Notes: generated by a model not told the origin, from the sequence alone. Positions 1 to 11,219 are shown, counted from the first letter of the stretch. The stretch is DNA of 64,000 nucleotides from Phorcus lineatus (GCA_921293015.1 OV121097.1:13517940-13581939), one strand, 5' to 3'. Program-made: numbers and translations.

Positions 1-226
1 GTAAATAGAGTCAGTCAACAAAACCAACCTTCAGTTTGAGGGACGTACATCAAAACCAGTGTCATCACAAGCAGGTTCATCCTTCTGAAACCAAACAATT
101 CTTCAACTACTGAACACAGCATCAAAGTGACTTCCGGGATTGCTAGAACAGGAAACGAAACACTGACAAACATGTTAATCTATTCCTTTAACACTAGATA
201 AGATGTAAAGTACTTATTTATTAACT

Positions 227-497
227 AAAATCGTCCCCTTAATGTTCATTGCAAAGTTATGTTACAAACATTCAATTGTATCAACCAATTGTTTCTAAAT
301 CCTAATCATGTTAGATAATAAATTATTTTAGTTTTGCTATAAAGATACATCATCAAAGTTATATTATTTAAAATCGTCCTCTTAATGTTCATTGCAAAGT
401 TATGTTACAAAAATTCCATTGTATCAACCAATTGTTTCTAAATCCTAATCATTTTAGATAATAAATTATTTTAGTTTTGCTATAAAGATACATCATC
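227..497 (+). repeat. Two-copy tandem repeat, 143-bp period
   Basis: Bases 227-354 recur at 370-497 with only a few substitutions. Both copies start AAAATCGTCC and end GATACATCATC, separated by a 15-bp AT spacer. This is a local duplication with no coding signal. Confidence 0.9.
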
Positions 498-1356
498 CAA
501 ACCTGTTCCAATCGAAATTTTCAGCAAATACAATTTTCTTCAAAAATTTAAACTTAACATGACATATTGTGTTTCAATATTGATACACATAATCAGTCTT
601 TTCAAAATTCAGTGTACTCGACGAAGTATTTTCTACTAGGATACTCAGCTGGAGGTAACAATATAGACTGACTTGCAATACATCCGAGATCAATTGACAA
701 TATTATCGACAAACCATCAGTTTGTGTTTGCTTGAATCACAATGACAAAACTGCTTTCGCTGACAGGCCTAAGAAGAATGAAGGGAAGAGGCTAATTTCT
801 TTTATGATCGCGAAATATCGAAATATATATGGCAAGAAATGACAAATTGGATCGAATAAAAAACACAGTGTAAATTAAACTTATCAAAACAAACTGTGAT
901 CTTCGGATACCCACAACAGAGAAATAATGTTCTAATCTGATATTGATAATAATAAAATAAAATATTTTTAAAGCAAAACAACAAAATAAACTACAAGCAT
1001 CCCATACATTAAAAATGACATTTGCAATATATATAACATAGACAAATATTCTGCATATACTCAATGTAGTTATTAAAAATTCATGACGTTCATCATGTCA
1101 CAATTTGTTCTCGTTTTAAGCGATTTTTCAATAAGATATCATTTTGAAAATAGTATCATGTACATCATCAGATAATAATTCCCATCAATGAATATTTTGG
1201 GTTTTTTGTTTTTAATTCAAATACACTCTGTCCATCTGTTTGTTCATTACTATTGAAATGCCTTGCTTCTCTATTGATATGCATGTTTGAATTTGTATAT
1301 ACATGAACAAAAATGAATAATGTTAAAAAAAAAGAGGCTAATTAGTGCTGGCATTG

Positions 1357-1655
1357 AGAGACAATTTCTACCAAAGGTATTATTTTGTAATGATGACGAT
1401 TAGTTATGATTTGAAGCAAACCAACGTTCGTTCGTTATAATAAATGATTTCTTTTGAAAAAAGCTTTTTCCCTCATCACTGCTTGCAAATGTTGACAACA
1501 GTTCACGTTTAGGGAAAATTTCTCCTAAAGGTATGAATTCGTAATGATGATAGGATGATTATCAAATAAATTTCAAAGCACACCTACGTTGGTTCGCTAT
1601 TGTAAATGATTTCTTTTGAAAAGAGTTTGTTCTACTTTATCGATCGCAAATATCA
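1357..1655 (+). repeat. Diverged two-copy tandem repeat, about 157-bp period
   Basis: The two halves share CTAAAGGTAT-like, GTAATGATGA and AAATGATTTCTTTTGAAAA blocks in the same order at about 157 bp spacing, with many substitutions. It is an older local duplication than the one at 227-497. Confidence 0.7.
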
Positions 1656-1930
1656 AACCCATAGAAACAAAAAGAAGTTATTGTTTGCACCACGCTATCG
1701 GATTTCCGACTTTCCAAAAGCATTCCCAAGGCTATATTTGAAGAAGAGAATCATTTTAGCCTTGCTGATTGCAATGTAAGTGTTTGTTCTCTCAATCACT
1801 GTTATGGATACTAAAATATATCTAACTTATTTGTAATGCTCAGTATTATTGATTTAACTATTGCACTCATCATTACAATAACAAAGTATTCATAAAAAGT
1901 TATCGATTAAGACTGTTTGTTCTTTCAGAA

Positions 1931-2340
1931 CCAACTGCAATGCCCCTTGTTGTATTTTGGGATTCATTAAAAGGAATTAAAATTTTGTCCTAGACTCGTC
2001 AAAATATCTCTTCCCAGGTAATGTTAAAAGACTAACCCGTAGATTATTTTTCTTGATAACTTAAGAATAATTCAAAATAATTATTCATCAAGTACAATTT
2101 TGACCATAACTTAACCGTAACCATAACTTTTGAAAGCAACATCATAAGCATGTATGTTTTTAAACATGATAGTAACCATCATACTAATTTTTGCTCATTA
2201 TTGAAAACTTTATGTGTAATTGTACAGAACACTTCACATGCTGCTTAAACGTCTTGACTGAATGTTCCTGGATTTTAAAGGTCGACTGCAATGCCCCTTG
2301 TTGTATTTTGGGATTCATAAAAAGGATAAAAAAAATTTTT
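1931..2340 (+). repeat. Pair of ~55-bp direct repeats, ~349 bp apart
   Basis: The block ACTGCAATGCCCCTTGTTGT plus the following TATTTTGGGATTCAT occurs near 1936 and again near 2285, each followed by an AAAAGG(A)-AT-rich tail. The pair could mark the ends of a small insertion or a tandem duplication. I could not assign a family. Confidence 0.7.
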
Positions 2341-3993
2341 CTTTGACTTGACTTCAAATTTCTGAAATGGGTCGATAACTAACTGAATTACGGTCTTTAA
2401 ACATCATGCCTAATTGTCATCAGCGAGCAGACTGTCAATGGGTCTTGTTGTCACTGAAGCGTATCTCCCTTCTCATACTTCATAGGAGTAACCTCGTTAA
2501 ATCTACTGATAATTTTTCAACGTCTATTTGCGTATATGATTTATTGTTAAGATAATATAAATGGCACCACAGTGTATAGGTTTACTGTAATTCTTAGCGA
2601 TGTTAAGATTTTCGTCACAAACTCACTTAACATTTTCCGACCTGATTAAATGGGTAAACTTTTTACAAAATATGTAATATATAACGTTCATTCAATAAAA
2701 TCCTTTATTGTAACAATATGAAATATCACTTATATACAGGTACGTATTGAATATGTTATAGATACATCCTAGGAAAACGAAACTTCGATTCATGAGATCC
2801 CAATTTATCTTTTGTGGATGATATCCTAACCTAATGTTAACCTAACAAAATAGACATTTAATTATGTCGTTTAGGCCGTCTCACGACACGACCAGCTGTG
2901 CTTCAATGATTTTTCAAAACCGCTTGCCTTTCTAAATTCCAGCGTATTTTTAAAACAGGCGACAGGTTTAAAAGGCGAATAAAAGTCTAATTTAAATGTA
3001 CGCTCGATTTTATGCCCATTTCATTCCGATAACTTATATTCTATTTTCTGTTAACTCTTAAAAATAAAACATTACTCTTATCTTTGAAAGTATTTTAAAG
3101 TTTGTGTTGAGGATGCTCTCGGGATTAGAACTTGGGACTTCTGGATACAAAACAAACCTCCAGAAAATGTCATTCAAACCACTCAGCTTTAAGTTGACTA
3201 AGCAGTACATATGCACGTTGAATTAATTGTACTTCAAAATTATTAAAGTGAATCTGGGCCTCCTTTCACAATGCCTTCCGGTGATAGTTAGTCCATAAGG
3301 TAAACTTAGTGCAATGTTAAAGCATGGGAGTTAAGGTTAACCTTATTAAGGTTGCTTAGTAAAGTTAATCAGTGCTAACCTGAGAACCTGAAATACAATA
3401 TAGTGAGCTTTTTAACTCTGACATCTCTTGTTCCATGTGAGAAGCGTTTTATCAGTAGTCACCACAGAAGATCTGATGATCATTCTTCTGTGTTCATTCT
3501 TATATCCATAAGAGAATGAATATTATTTTTTTCAGGAATTTTATATGAGGTATTGGCAATTCGAAAGATTATGATTTAATTAAGCATCTTACCATAAATT
3601 TCCCTCTGACGTTATTTTTTATCGAACCACATTAAAAGTGTTTCATATCTAAGATGTGTATAAAGTAATTGTGTTGCAATCCTTACATCAATTTGAATAA
3701 ATCCTTTGGTGTGCATACTCCTGAAATTACGAATAAGCAGAAGCATATATCATACAAAGAGTTTTGAAAGAGGAAGATGTTATTCTTTGCTAACATTTTG
3801 GTCCCTTTTCTCTTTCATATAAAATGTTAGTTTTCCCCTTTGTTTTAATTGACTTTTGTGTTAAATTCAAATGTAATTAACACAGTTAAACGTAGTTTGA
3901 TTTGACATTATCTTCTCACCTTACTTTAATCATTCAATGGCTTCAAAGCATAATCAACGAAAGTCATGTCCATAGTGTTGTTTTCAAAACAAG

Positions 3994-4543
3994 TGTCATA
4001 GCGTAACTGTTTATATATAATTTTCTGTTTCATGATAAATACTCAGTGAAGTGTCTCAAGTAGGCAGGGTTCAAACCATCCCCTTGCCACGCTCCCAGTG
4101 AAGTGGCTTATGTCGGAAGGGATCAAAGCGTCCCCTCGCCACGCTAATCAGAGCACGTCGGCAGGGATCAAAGCATCCCCTCGCCACGCTAATCAGAGCC
4201 CGATGCAGTAATTGAATGGCCGCTGTTCTCCGGACTTGCCATATTGCAACAGTTTCAAACTGACATCTGGTGTGTAGTTTTAATGTTAAATGACCCTATT
4301 GTCCATATTCTATAAAGGCTCGTCCATAGCGTAAACCAGGCAGACAGGCTCGGAGTCGCAGCTACGGCGCGACACAATCCCCGACTTCTCTCGCCTGTGG
4401 ACGCCATTATTGTAAAAGTTCTGGTGAAAACCTCCCGCAGAAAATACAGAAGAAAAACACAAGGTCTTCTTGTTTGTCATCTTTTATAACCGGCTTGCCA
4501 CTTTCATTGGAGAAACATACGTATTGTATTTCAAGTTGTGTTA
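3994..4543 (+). repeat. 5' LTR of the short element
   Basis: This LTR includes an internal set of three or four short imperfect units of about 40 bp. Each unit contains CGGCAGGGATCAAAGC and CCCTCGCCACGCTAATCAGAG-like blocks, at about 4067-4200. A TATA-like TCTATAAAGG lies near 4309-4318. The GC content is higher than the surroundings. Confidence 0.88.
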
Positions 4544-4737
4544 AATTGGTGGAGAATCCGTGTACTTAGCTTTTCTTAAAGTTAAGTGGTATTCCGGTAC
4601 CTGGTGGAGTTCCCCCTTCTGTGAGAAAAGGACGAGGACTTCTTGGAGAAACTACATTCTGTTTCATCACCCCCAGAGAAGAAACTTCTACCTCCGGCAG
4701 AGTCAAGGATCTTCCCGACCAACACAGATGAGCAGAC

Positions 4738-5583
4738 ATGGCAGTCTTCTTCCCATCTCACTGGAGGATGAGACAGACTGCAAGCCGTCAACGTCAGTGG
4801 CAAGACCAACACACTGATCTACACCAGGATCACCGCTGTCGGCGATGTGGTAAGTGGTCTTCTCATCAGGAAGTTGACTGTCATGCTAATTTCAAAAACT
4901 GCTTCTTGTGTGGTCAGGTTGGTCATTTGACTATTTGTTGTTTTGATGCTCCTTTGTATTTTTCACCTTCAAAACCTAGAAATTACCCTACCGTAGGGCA
5001 CAGTTCAATTACAAGTAAGACACCTTCTTCTGGCCATCATGCTTCTGCCGTATATGCTCTTAAAGTCGAAAATCAAAATCAAAATCGAGGCCAACATCAG
5101 AAACTAGAGAAAAATTCATCTCAAAAGCCAAATACTAAATCTTCAAAGAGAAACGAAAGAGATTCACTCCGAAAAACAGACTTCCATGTAAGGAAATATT
5201 TGGCTAGACAATTACCCTTTTCGAACATAGGAATTAGAGCATTTTTCGATTGTGTAACCACCACCGGTCCGCTGTCACATGCCATCAGTAGGTTAACAGA
5301 CAAAGTCTCTTTGCTTGAAGAAGAGAACCAAGAATTAATGCTTGTTAACGAAGCGTTACAGACTGAAAATATGGTAAATATTGAAGTCTCAGAATCTGAA
5401 ATAAAGGTTTTACAAAAACAATTCCAAGATCTTCAGCTAGAAAATTTGGTCCAAAAAGGTGCTTCCATACGGCAGAATCAAGAAATATCAAGACTAAATT
5501 CATATGTAAGAAGTTTAGAATTTAGATGTCAACAATATCAGAATTATTCAAATCCTCACCACAACAATTACCATTGGAGATAA
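4738..5583 (+). CDS. Zinc-knuckle plus coiled-coil protein encoded by the short LTR element
   Basis: The 281-residue ORF occupies most of the space between the LTRs. Near the N terminus are two CCHC zinc knuckles: C34-x2-C37-x5-H43-x4-C48 (one spacer longer than canonical) and C55-x2-C58-x4-H63-x4-C68. Residues 85-145 are polar and low-complexity, rich in Ser, Asn, Gln and Lys. About 184-265 is a predicted coiled coil with E/L/Q heptads. Zinc knuckles of this type bind single-stranded nucleic acid in retroviral-type Gag proteins, so packaging of the element RNA is the likely role (inference). The order, knuckles first and coiled coil after, is the reverse of normal Gag, where capsid precedes nucleocapsid. 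No capsid domain was recognised. I chose the ATG at 4738 because it is the first in this open frame. The true start could differ if translation begins in the leader after the LTR. Confidence 0.75.
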   Translation: MAVFFPSHWRMRQTASRQRQWQDQHTDLHQDHRCRRCGKWSSHQEVDCHANFKNCFLCGQVGHLTICCFDAPLYFSPSKPRNYPTVGHSSITSKTPSSGHHASAVYALKVENQNQNRGQHQKLEKNSSQKPNTKSSKRNERDSLRKTDFHVRKYLARQLPFSNIGIRAFFDCVTTTGPLSHAISRLTDKVSLLEEENQELMLVNEALQTENMVNIEVSESEIKVLQKQFQDLQLENLVQKGASIRQNQEISRLNSYVRSLEFRCQQYQNYSNPHHNNYHWR

Positions 5584-5746
5584 TGCACGACAGTCATAAA
5601 TCTTCTCATGTTGACCACAAACCATGTCCATCCACCCGCTGGCAGATTCCTGATCTAATCTCCCCAACTGTGCTGGACTCAACTCATCTTCAACATATTC
5701 GAATGCACACCACAAACCCCATTAGGAGATTCGAGGACGAGGAATT

Positions 5747-6296
5747 TGTCATAGCGTAACTGTTTATATATAATTTTCTGTTTCATGATAAATACTCAGT
5801 GAAGTGTCTCAAGTCGGCAGGGTTCAAACCATCCCCTTGCCACGCTTCCAGAGAAGTGGCTTATATCGGCAGGGATCAAAGCATCCCCTCGCCACGCTAA
5901 TCAGAGCACGTCGGCAGGGATCAAAGCATCCCCTCGCCACGCTAATCAGAGCCCGATGCAGTAATTGAACGGCCGCTGTTCTCCGGACTTGACATATTGC
6001 AACAGTTTCAAACTGACATCTGGTGTGTAGTTTTAATGTTTAATGACCCTATTGTCCATATTCTATAAAGGCTCGTCCATAGCGTAAACCAGGCAGACAG
6101 GCTCGGAGTCGCAGCTACGGCGCGACACAATCCCCGACTTCTCTCGCCTGTGGACGCCATTATTGTAAAAGTTCTGGTGAAAACCTCCCGCAGAAAATAC
6201 AGAAGAAAAACACAAGGTCTTCTTGTTTGTCATCTTTTATAACCGGCTTGCCACTTTCAGTGGAGAAACATACGTATTGTATTTCAAGCTGTGTTA
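5747..6296 (+). repeat. 3' LTR of the short element
   Basis: This is the same length as the 5' copy and about 98% identical by eye. It is preceded by a purine-rich tract ending GAGGAATT and followed by CAAG, matching the sequence before the 5' LTR. Confidence 0.88.
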
Positions 6297-7349
6297 CAAG
6301 TGTAATAGGCGCGTTTCAGACGCCCAGTGACAGCAGAGTTTTTTCTTATATTGAATTGAGAAGCAAGATGGAGAAATATCAACCTTTATGTGGACTTTGC
6401 GTTGTGTAATGTGATCTTAAGAGTGTGCGGTTGATATGCTTTCAAATGAATTAACTCAGCTTCCAGTCCGAACATCGGGCACAAAGTATTAGAGAAAAGG
6501 ACAAAAGAAACAAGTGAAGAACAACAATATTTTATTACAAAAATGGTAGAAAAATGAAACAAAAACTCAACAGCGAGAAGATAGCACCAGTTGTTAATCA
6601 CACACCTGTACAGCCGTACGATGCATGACAATGTGTAAACCTTTATTTAATACCACCCAAACCTCCCTTTTTTAAGAATCCTACAAGATTATAATTATCC
6701 CATAACTAATAACTAACTCCTAATCTATTTCCTATACTAATTCTCCCCCGACCCGCCTTAACAATAAACTAAGTACCAAAAAAAAAATCCCGTAATCAAC
6801 CTAACATGCTAAAGGGGTAGGTGGATCCTGAGACAGGACCTGTCGGGACGATGGAATGCTACCTGTCTATATAGTTGCTCGGAACCCCGAGAGTGAGACA
6901 ACTGAACCCGAGAAGCCAGGTCACTTATATACTGCTCTGAGACGACCTCTGACACGGGTCAGAGTTCAGCCACTGACAGCAGACGTCTCCGCCAATAAGT
7001 GCCTACTAATACATAACAAGCGCAACGCCGCACACATTACCCAGAAAGAAGTTATCTCGTACCGCAGACAGTGAAACAATGGGCTACAAGACTAACCAGT
7101 GAACCAATTATCCCCCTCCACTAGGTTCGTACTGTTAATATTTCTATCCTAATTGAAAACCCTAACCCCCATTTACGTTCTTTTATCCCCGTTTTCCTAC
7201 ACAAGCATAGAACACAATCTCATCACAGGTTATCTGTTCATGTTCATTTCCTTGCAAAGTAACTAAGGAAAAGAGGTTGAATATGATATAATGCTATCAT
7301 TCAGTTGGGATACATATTGTAGAAGTAGCCTCTGAATACCATCACACTA
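6297..7349. other. No recognisable gene; GC-richer block at 6,800-7,130
   Basis: Translations here match no family I know. The block at about 6,800-7,130 is clearly GC-richer than its surroundings and could be the remains of a mobile element, but it has no terminal repeats or motifs I can name. Confidence 0.5.
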
Positions 7350-7795
7350 CAGCTGCATGCCAAAAGTTTGTTCACATACCTAAGTATACTAGTGCAAATA
7401 TCATTTAATTTGAGATGCCTTTGAGGTATCGCAGCGTTGAATAAAACCGTGGAATATTGAATTTTCAAAACACATATACAGATCCACTCTTCTTTAAGGT
7501 AAATCTTTATCGCACCCTACAATTACCCGTAACAGTCTTGGCACGTCACTGAAGTGACAAGGGGTCAAAATTCCGAAAATACTGATTTAGATTTTTCTCA
7601 ATAAAATCCTTATATGTTATAATCTTTTTTAAAAAGTAGTCACCTTCGTTCCTTAGCACAAAGTCAATGTGATAATGTTGGTTTAAATCTCAGAGAGTCG
7701 ATATGGAACATTTAATTTGACATTCAACGAAATTAAAATTTCGAAAATGTGACCCCTTCTGTCTAAACAAATATGCCAAAATTCGAATTAAAAAA
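7350..7795 (-). mobile_element. Truncated copy of the CAGCTGCA inverted-repeat DNA transposon
   Basis: The start CAGCTGCATGCCAAAAGTTT matches the terminal repeat of the 608-bp element at 25,835-26,442. The sequence then follows that element's right half in reverse-complement order: the GTAAAAGTTTTTGG-like core, then the block with AGTGAC and GGGGT, then the CGAAAATGT/ACCCCTTCTGTC block. The far end is lost near 7795. It is non-coding and non-autonomous. Confidence 0.75.
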
Positions 7796-9270
7796 CCGAA
7801 CACCCTTGGAACCAAAAATATACTAAGATATGGAAAGGGCGTTGAAACCTACGATAATCTTACGAAACACGGTAACTGAATGAAAACCCAATTCCGTTTT
7901 AGTCCATGAATTTTCAATTTTGATTTAACCATGTATTGTTGTGTGTAATAAGCTGTAAACTAACATAATATACACGACAATTATTCAAGATTTGTTTAAA
8001 TAATATATAATAACTTATTGATTTTGTAACGCGATTTCATACAATTTATTGCTGTTTTACATTGATAGAGGAATTTTTTTAAAAACAATCCTTAAACAAT
8101 GACAAAGAAAAAGATAATGGTGTCTAATATACCAAATTGGCTGGGTGACTAAATTGTCTATCTGAATTTGCAGTGTATCGATCGCTAGACACTCTTATTA
8201 AATCATTTACTATATATATTTTCTTACATGAACTGTGAACATTCTACTTAAAATTAGAACATGTAATATTCATGCATATTTCAACAGTATTTGAAATGTG
8301 TCAACAACAGTCTTGAAAAATTTGGAGTTATGATTTTGCTTCTACGAATCGTAAATGGCTATTTTAAGATTTTTATTTATCACACCTTTGTTATTCATAT
8401 CATCACATAAGGCAGTTTGGTTCATACCAAAGCCCCATGATATGTGATGGAAAACTTTGAATGGCTTTTAAATGGTCTGAAGTTCTAACTTTACTTAAAA
8501 TGCTTTTAATAAATGAAAATTCAATTCTTTCAATAATGAGGACATAAGTTCATTACTTTTAAGATTCGTAAACAGATTAATTATAATATAGATCCGTGAA
8601 TGCGTAGTATACGTTATTCCGGGGTAGGTTGATTTTGTCTTCAGGGAATGTTTTCAAAGAAAACTGTGTTGAGAGAGACAGGCCTTGTTACTTGATCTAT
8701 CACGTTAACAATTAATAATATCGTCATTTGTTGTTTCTGTGTAGCAAATAGAAAACAATTGCTTGCTTATCGATTTTTTCCCTCAAGTAAGTGTACATAT
8801 CTCCAATAGCGTTATTTACCAATAAATCCTGCAACCAATCTTGCATTCAAGACACAGTTGGTTAAAGTTAGTGTCAACTCTCCCCCCCCCCCCCATCAGA
8901 AACATTATCAATCCCTTTTTTTAAATACAAAATTAAACTATTTCCTATGAACATTCGATTAAATGTGATTCATTCCACGGACATCGTAAAAGCATTTACC
9001 TAATACTATTTGGACAGAATTTCGAGGAAAGTTACAGATTATTTCAATATTTAAAACATCTTTTACCGTCTGATGAAATAAAAAATAGTTTAGAATGTGT
9101 AGTAAATATGTATGATATATCTCTTACTACAGTAAAGGCGGCTGATTTAAAGAAACACTCCATGTGTTTTTTGTCGAGTATGCCAAAGGTTAACATTGGC
9201 GTTATATAGTCTCGAAATTTTAATTGTGCCAAATGAAACAACAATCTGAATTTAATCACAATCTTGCTCG
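7796..9270. other. No gene seen; short dispersed repeat at ~8,030-8,110
   Basis: This is AT-rich non-coding DNA. The segment ATACAATTTATTGCTGTT...ACAATCCTTAAA (about 8,030-8,110) recurs diverged at about 33,728-33,805. A run of 14 C starts at 8,881. Confidence 0.5.
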
Positions 9271-9278
9271 GATCAAGA

Positions 9279-9555
9279 CACAGGCACCAGACTCTGATTT
9301 TACAACATCATGTAAGTATATGTACATGTAGCTATATAACATAAACAAGACCTGACACTGTCGTGTGTGCAATAGGTCTGGAAATGCAAACTGGGATCTA
9401 TCTATTAAGTTTACAGAGGGGAACCGAGCAAGGAAACAATTTCCGGTCCTATTGCAGACACGACTCTGTCACTAGTGTCAGAGATTGTTTATGTTAGATA
9501 GCTCCATGTACATACATGTATACTTACATGATAAATTCAGAGTCTGGCGCCTGTG
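9279..9555. mobile_element. hAT-like MITE with 8-bp target-site duplication
   Basis: The ends are long imperfect inverted repeats: the left starts CACAGGCACCAGACTCTGA, and the reverse complement of the right starts CACAGGCGCCAGACTCTGA. Similarity extends about 110 bp inward on each side around a ~45-bp centre. GATCAAGA flanks both sides exactly (9271-9278 and 9556-9563). A 10-bp duplication, GGATCAAGAC, is an alternative reading because of the end symmetry. An 8-bp duplication fits the hAT superfamily. There is no coding capacity. Confidence 0.88.
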
Positions 9556-9837
9556 GATCAAGACGGCAAAATAATTCTGTGTCCAGGCATTAACAATTTG
9601 TGGAGGCGAGTTTTGTTTTTGCTACATGTCTTTTGTCGACAGGGGGAAACATTTTATCCACTTATAGTTTATGACTTTGGTCTCTCTTGCTAAATAAATG
9701 GTTTCAAGTACATCAAGCGGGTTTCCGTTATTACTAATTTGGAAAGAAATCATCCAAAAGATGACTACAATGATTGAAAATCAAAGACAAGACAAGATAA
9801 ATGAACTGAAATTACATGTGTGATAAAAGGTATCTAA

Positions 9838-9840
9838 ATG

Positions 9841-9888
<48 letters not shown>
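9838..9888 (+). repeat. (TAA)n microsatellite
   Basis: About 17 uninterrupted ATA/TAA units. Confidence 0.95.
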
Positions 9889-9917
9889 TGCCTATAAGGT
9901 ATAATAGTAGGTTTTAT

Positions 9918-10253
9918 GATTAAACGTAATTATTTATACTTACCTTTTGACTAGACCTACTATATTTGCCTCCTCTAGGCATGCTTTATTTCAACCTTAT
10001 TATCACAGACGAAACTTCAAACAGTGGAGTAAGGGATACGTAAAATCCCCCTCCAAGGGCGGTAAGTCAGTGGTCTCGTGACTTCACTCCCAGAAGCCTT
10101 CACTCTCCGAACAGACCCATCAAAAGGCAAGACAGGCCAAGCGTTGAGGAAGGGCGGGAATAGCGCGTAGGTCTAGTCAACAGTTAAGGATAAATAATTA
10201 CGTTTATCAAAAAACGTACTCTTATTTAAATACATATCTGTTGACTAGAACTA
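9918..10253. repeat. Terminal inverted/direct repeat set of the older DIRS-like element
   Basis: Arm L (9918-9960) contains ACGTAATTATTTATACTTAC and GACTAGACCTAC. Arm R (10,167-10,208) is its near-exact reverse complement. Directly after R lies a third, less similar copy in L orientation (10,209-10,253). An outer terminal repeat plus an adjacent back-to-back pair is what DIRS-1-type elements show: right ITR plus internal complementary region. Confidence 0.7.
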
Positions 10254-10445
10254 CAATGCCTAGAATCCCACTGCACGGACGTGGGTCAGTAGATATATGG
10301 GAGAGACGAGACCAGCGACAAGCCCTGAGTGTAAGCTATTCTACAAGTCCTCCACCCTGTGGTGAGGACAAGGTACAGCCTGGGAGACACTATCTCTACC
10401 GCTAAGCCGGATCGAAGAGACAACCCAGCCACTCAACTCCTATTT

Positions 10446-10471
10446 GGGGGGGGGGGGGGGGGGGGGGGGGG
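10446..10471 (+). repeat. G26 homopolymer
   Basis: This is an unbroken run of 26 G on the plus strand, inside the older DIRS-like remnant just past its recombinase segment. The length in the assembly may be inexact. Confidence 0.95.
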
Positions 10472-10479
10472 TTGTGTAA

Positions 10480-10795
10480 ATAGGAACAACCGACAAAGAA
10501 CAAACGATGCAAACCGAAGTTTTGCAAGGTTACAGTGGTTAGCTGAGACTTTTCGGATCTCATGCAGGTTGGAACGAGACGGGGGTGGCACCTTGTACGC
10601 GTGAATGACTGCTGACCTCAGGTATACCCCCAACACTCGCTTGTCCAGCTCTTTCGTGCTCCTCGGGAAGAGAGACAAGAACAGACGATGCCTGCCATCC
10701 CTCAGCCTGCATGTACGCTGCACGTAAACCCTCAATGCCCTAACCGGCCACAGAGAGAAATCTATCTCTCCCGGGTCAGACTCCAGTGCCGGAAT
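10480..10795 (-). pseudogene. DIRS-type tyrosine recombinase segment (fossil)
   Basis: The translation parallels the recombinase of the younger element at 13.3-14.1 kb. Shared landmarks are an ALRVYVQRT-type helix (its counterpart is ALRWYMDRT), an R-x-G-R-x-R-L-F strand, and an HEIR motif matching the H-x-x-R catalytic box of the tyrosine recombinase/integrase fold. Tyrosine recombinases replace the DDE integrase in DIRS elements and insert a circular cDNA. Only the middle to C-terminal part is visible here. Confidence 0.7.
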
Positions 10796-10817
10796 ATAGA
10801 ACGTAATAATATATATA

Positions 10818-10824
<7 letters not shown>

Positions 10825-10863
<39 letters not shown>

Positions 10864-10867
10864 TAAT
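10825..10867 (+). repeat. (TAA)n microsatellite with AT flanks
   Basis: About 14 TAA units, bordered on both sides by ATATAATATA-type sequence. Confidence 0.93.
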
Positions 10868-10901
10868 ATAATATCCACATCACATTCAAATATAGTCCCA
10901 T

Positions 10902-11219
10902 TCACCACACTCCAAACAATTGTCCAACACAGTCTACGTATCCCATCTTGCCGATAGACGTGGTTTCATCTCTGAGACGTGTCCTGAAGACGTCAACTTC
11001 GTAGGCGTAGGGAGTGGGAGGATGGTTGTGGTCGGATGTTCTGGTCAGCCTGTCGTCCATGGTCGTCATATGTCCTTTGCAGCTTCTGTCTGTGCATCTC
11101 CAGTAGATGGTGTTGTTCTTTGCCTTGTTTGAAGGGTTGTACTTGAATCCCATGTGATAGGCGAATCTAGTACCTCTAGAATGTGTTAGAAACTGGACTT
11201 GAACAGCAGCGTTTGCCAT
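10902..11219 (-). CDS. FLYWCH zinc-finger ORF, MULE-associated type
   Basis: This 105-residue ORF starts at an ATG. Residues about 8-68 form a FLYWCH zinc finger: phenylalanine and tyrosine in the first strand, the Y-W-R-C box (about 39-42), a second cysteine in S-C-K-G-H, and the closing H-N-H-P-P (about 64-68). The tail continues F-R-T-R-L-R-D-E-T-T-S-I, as seen after FLYWCH domains in many invertebrate proteins that go on to a MULE-type transposase. No transposase follows, so this is an isolated N-terminal piece or a small FLYWCH-only gene. It lies inside the older DIRS-like remnant, so it probably arrived by insertion. FLYWCH domains bind DNA; the target is unknown. Confidence 0.75.
   Translation of the reverse strand: MANAAVQVQFLTHSRGTRFAYHMGFKYNPSNKAKNNTIYWRCTDRSCKGHMTTMDDRLTRTSDHNHPPTPYAYEVDVFRTRLRDETTSIGKMGYVDCVGQLFGVW

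Larger units (their letters stand above)
1..3993. other. AT-rich stretch without a recognisable gene
   Basis: No open frame here resembles a known family, and the 90-codon minus-strand frame near 0.8-1.06 kb is low-complexity, hydrophobic AT-rich translation. The stretch does hold several duplicated segments, listed separately. I see no tRNA, no obvious promoter and no terminal inverted repeats. Confidence 0.6.
3994..6296 (+). mobile_element. Short LTR retroelement, looks whole (TRIM/LARD-like, gag-type ORF only)
   Basis: Two direct repeats of equal length (550 bp; 3994-4543 and 5747-6296) flank 1.2 kb of internal sequence. Both LTRs start TGTCATAGCG and carry a TATA-like TCTATAAAGG about 320 bp in. 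I count about 11 differences in 550 bp, so the insertion is young, around 2% LTR divergence. A TGG-initial primer-binding-site-like stretch starts at 4547 and a purine-rich tract (GAGGACGAGGAA) lies just before the 3' LTR. The flank ACAAG/CAAG recurs on both sides, consistent with a 4-5 bp target duplication. There is no protease, reverse transcriptase or integrase, so it would need enzymes supplied in trans. The one ORF, 4738-5583, is open. Superfamily cannot be fixed without pol; Gypsy-type is a guess from the target-duplication size. Confidence 0.85.

Noticed and set aside
792-1064. 90-codon hydrophobic minus-strand frame
   Set aside because: AT-driven composition with no signal or domain; nothing conserved nearby.
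10359-10604. Plus-strand glycine-rich open frame
   Set aside because: It reads through the G26 tract and is antisense to the recombinase segment.
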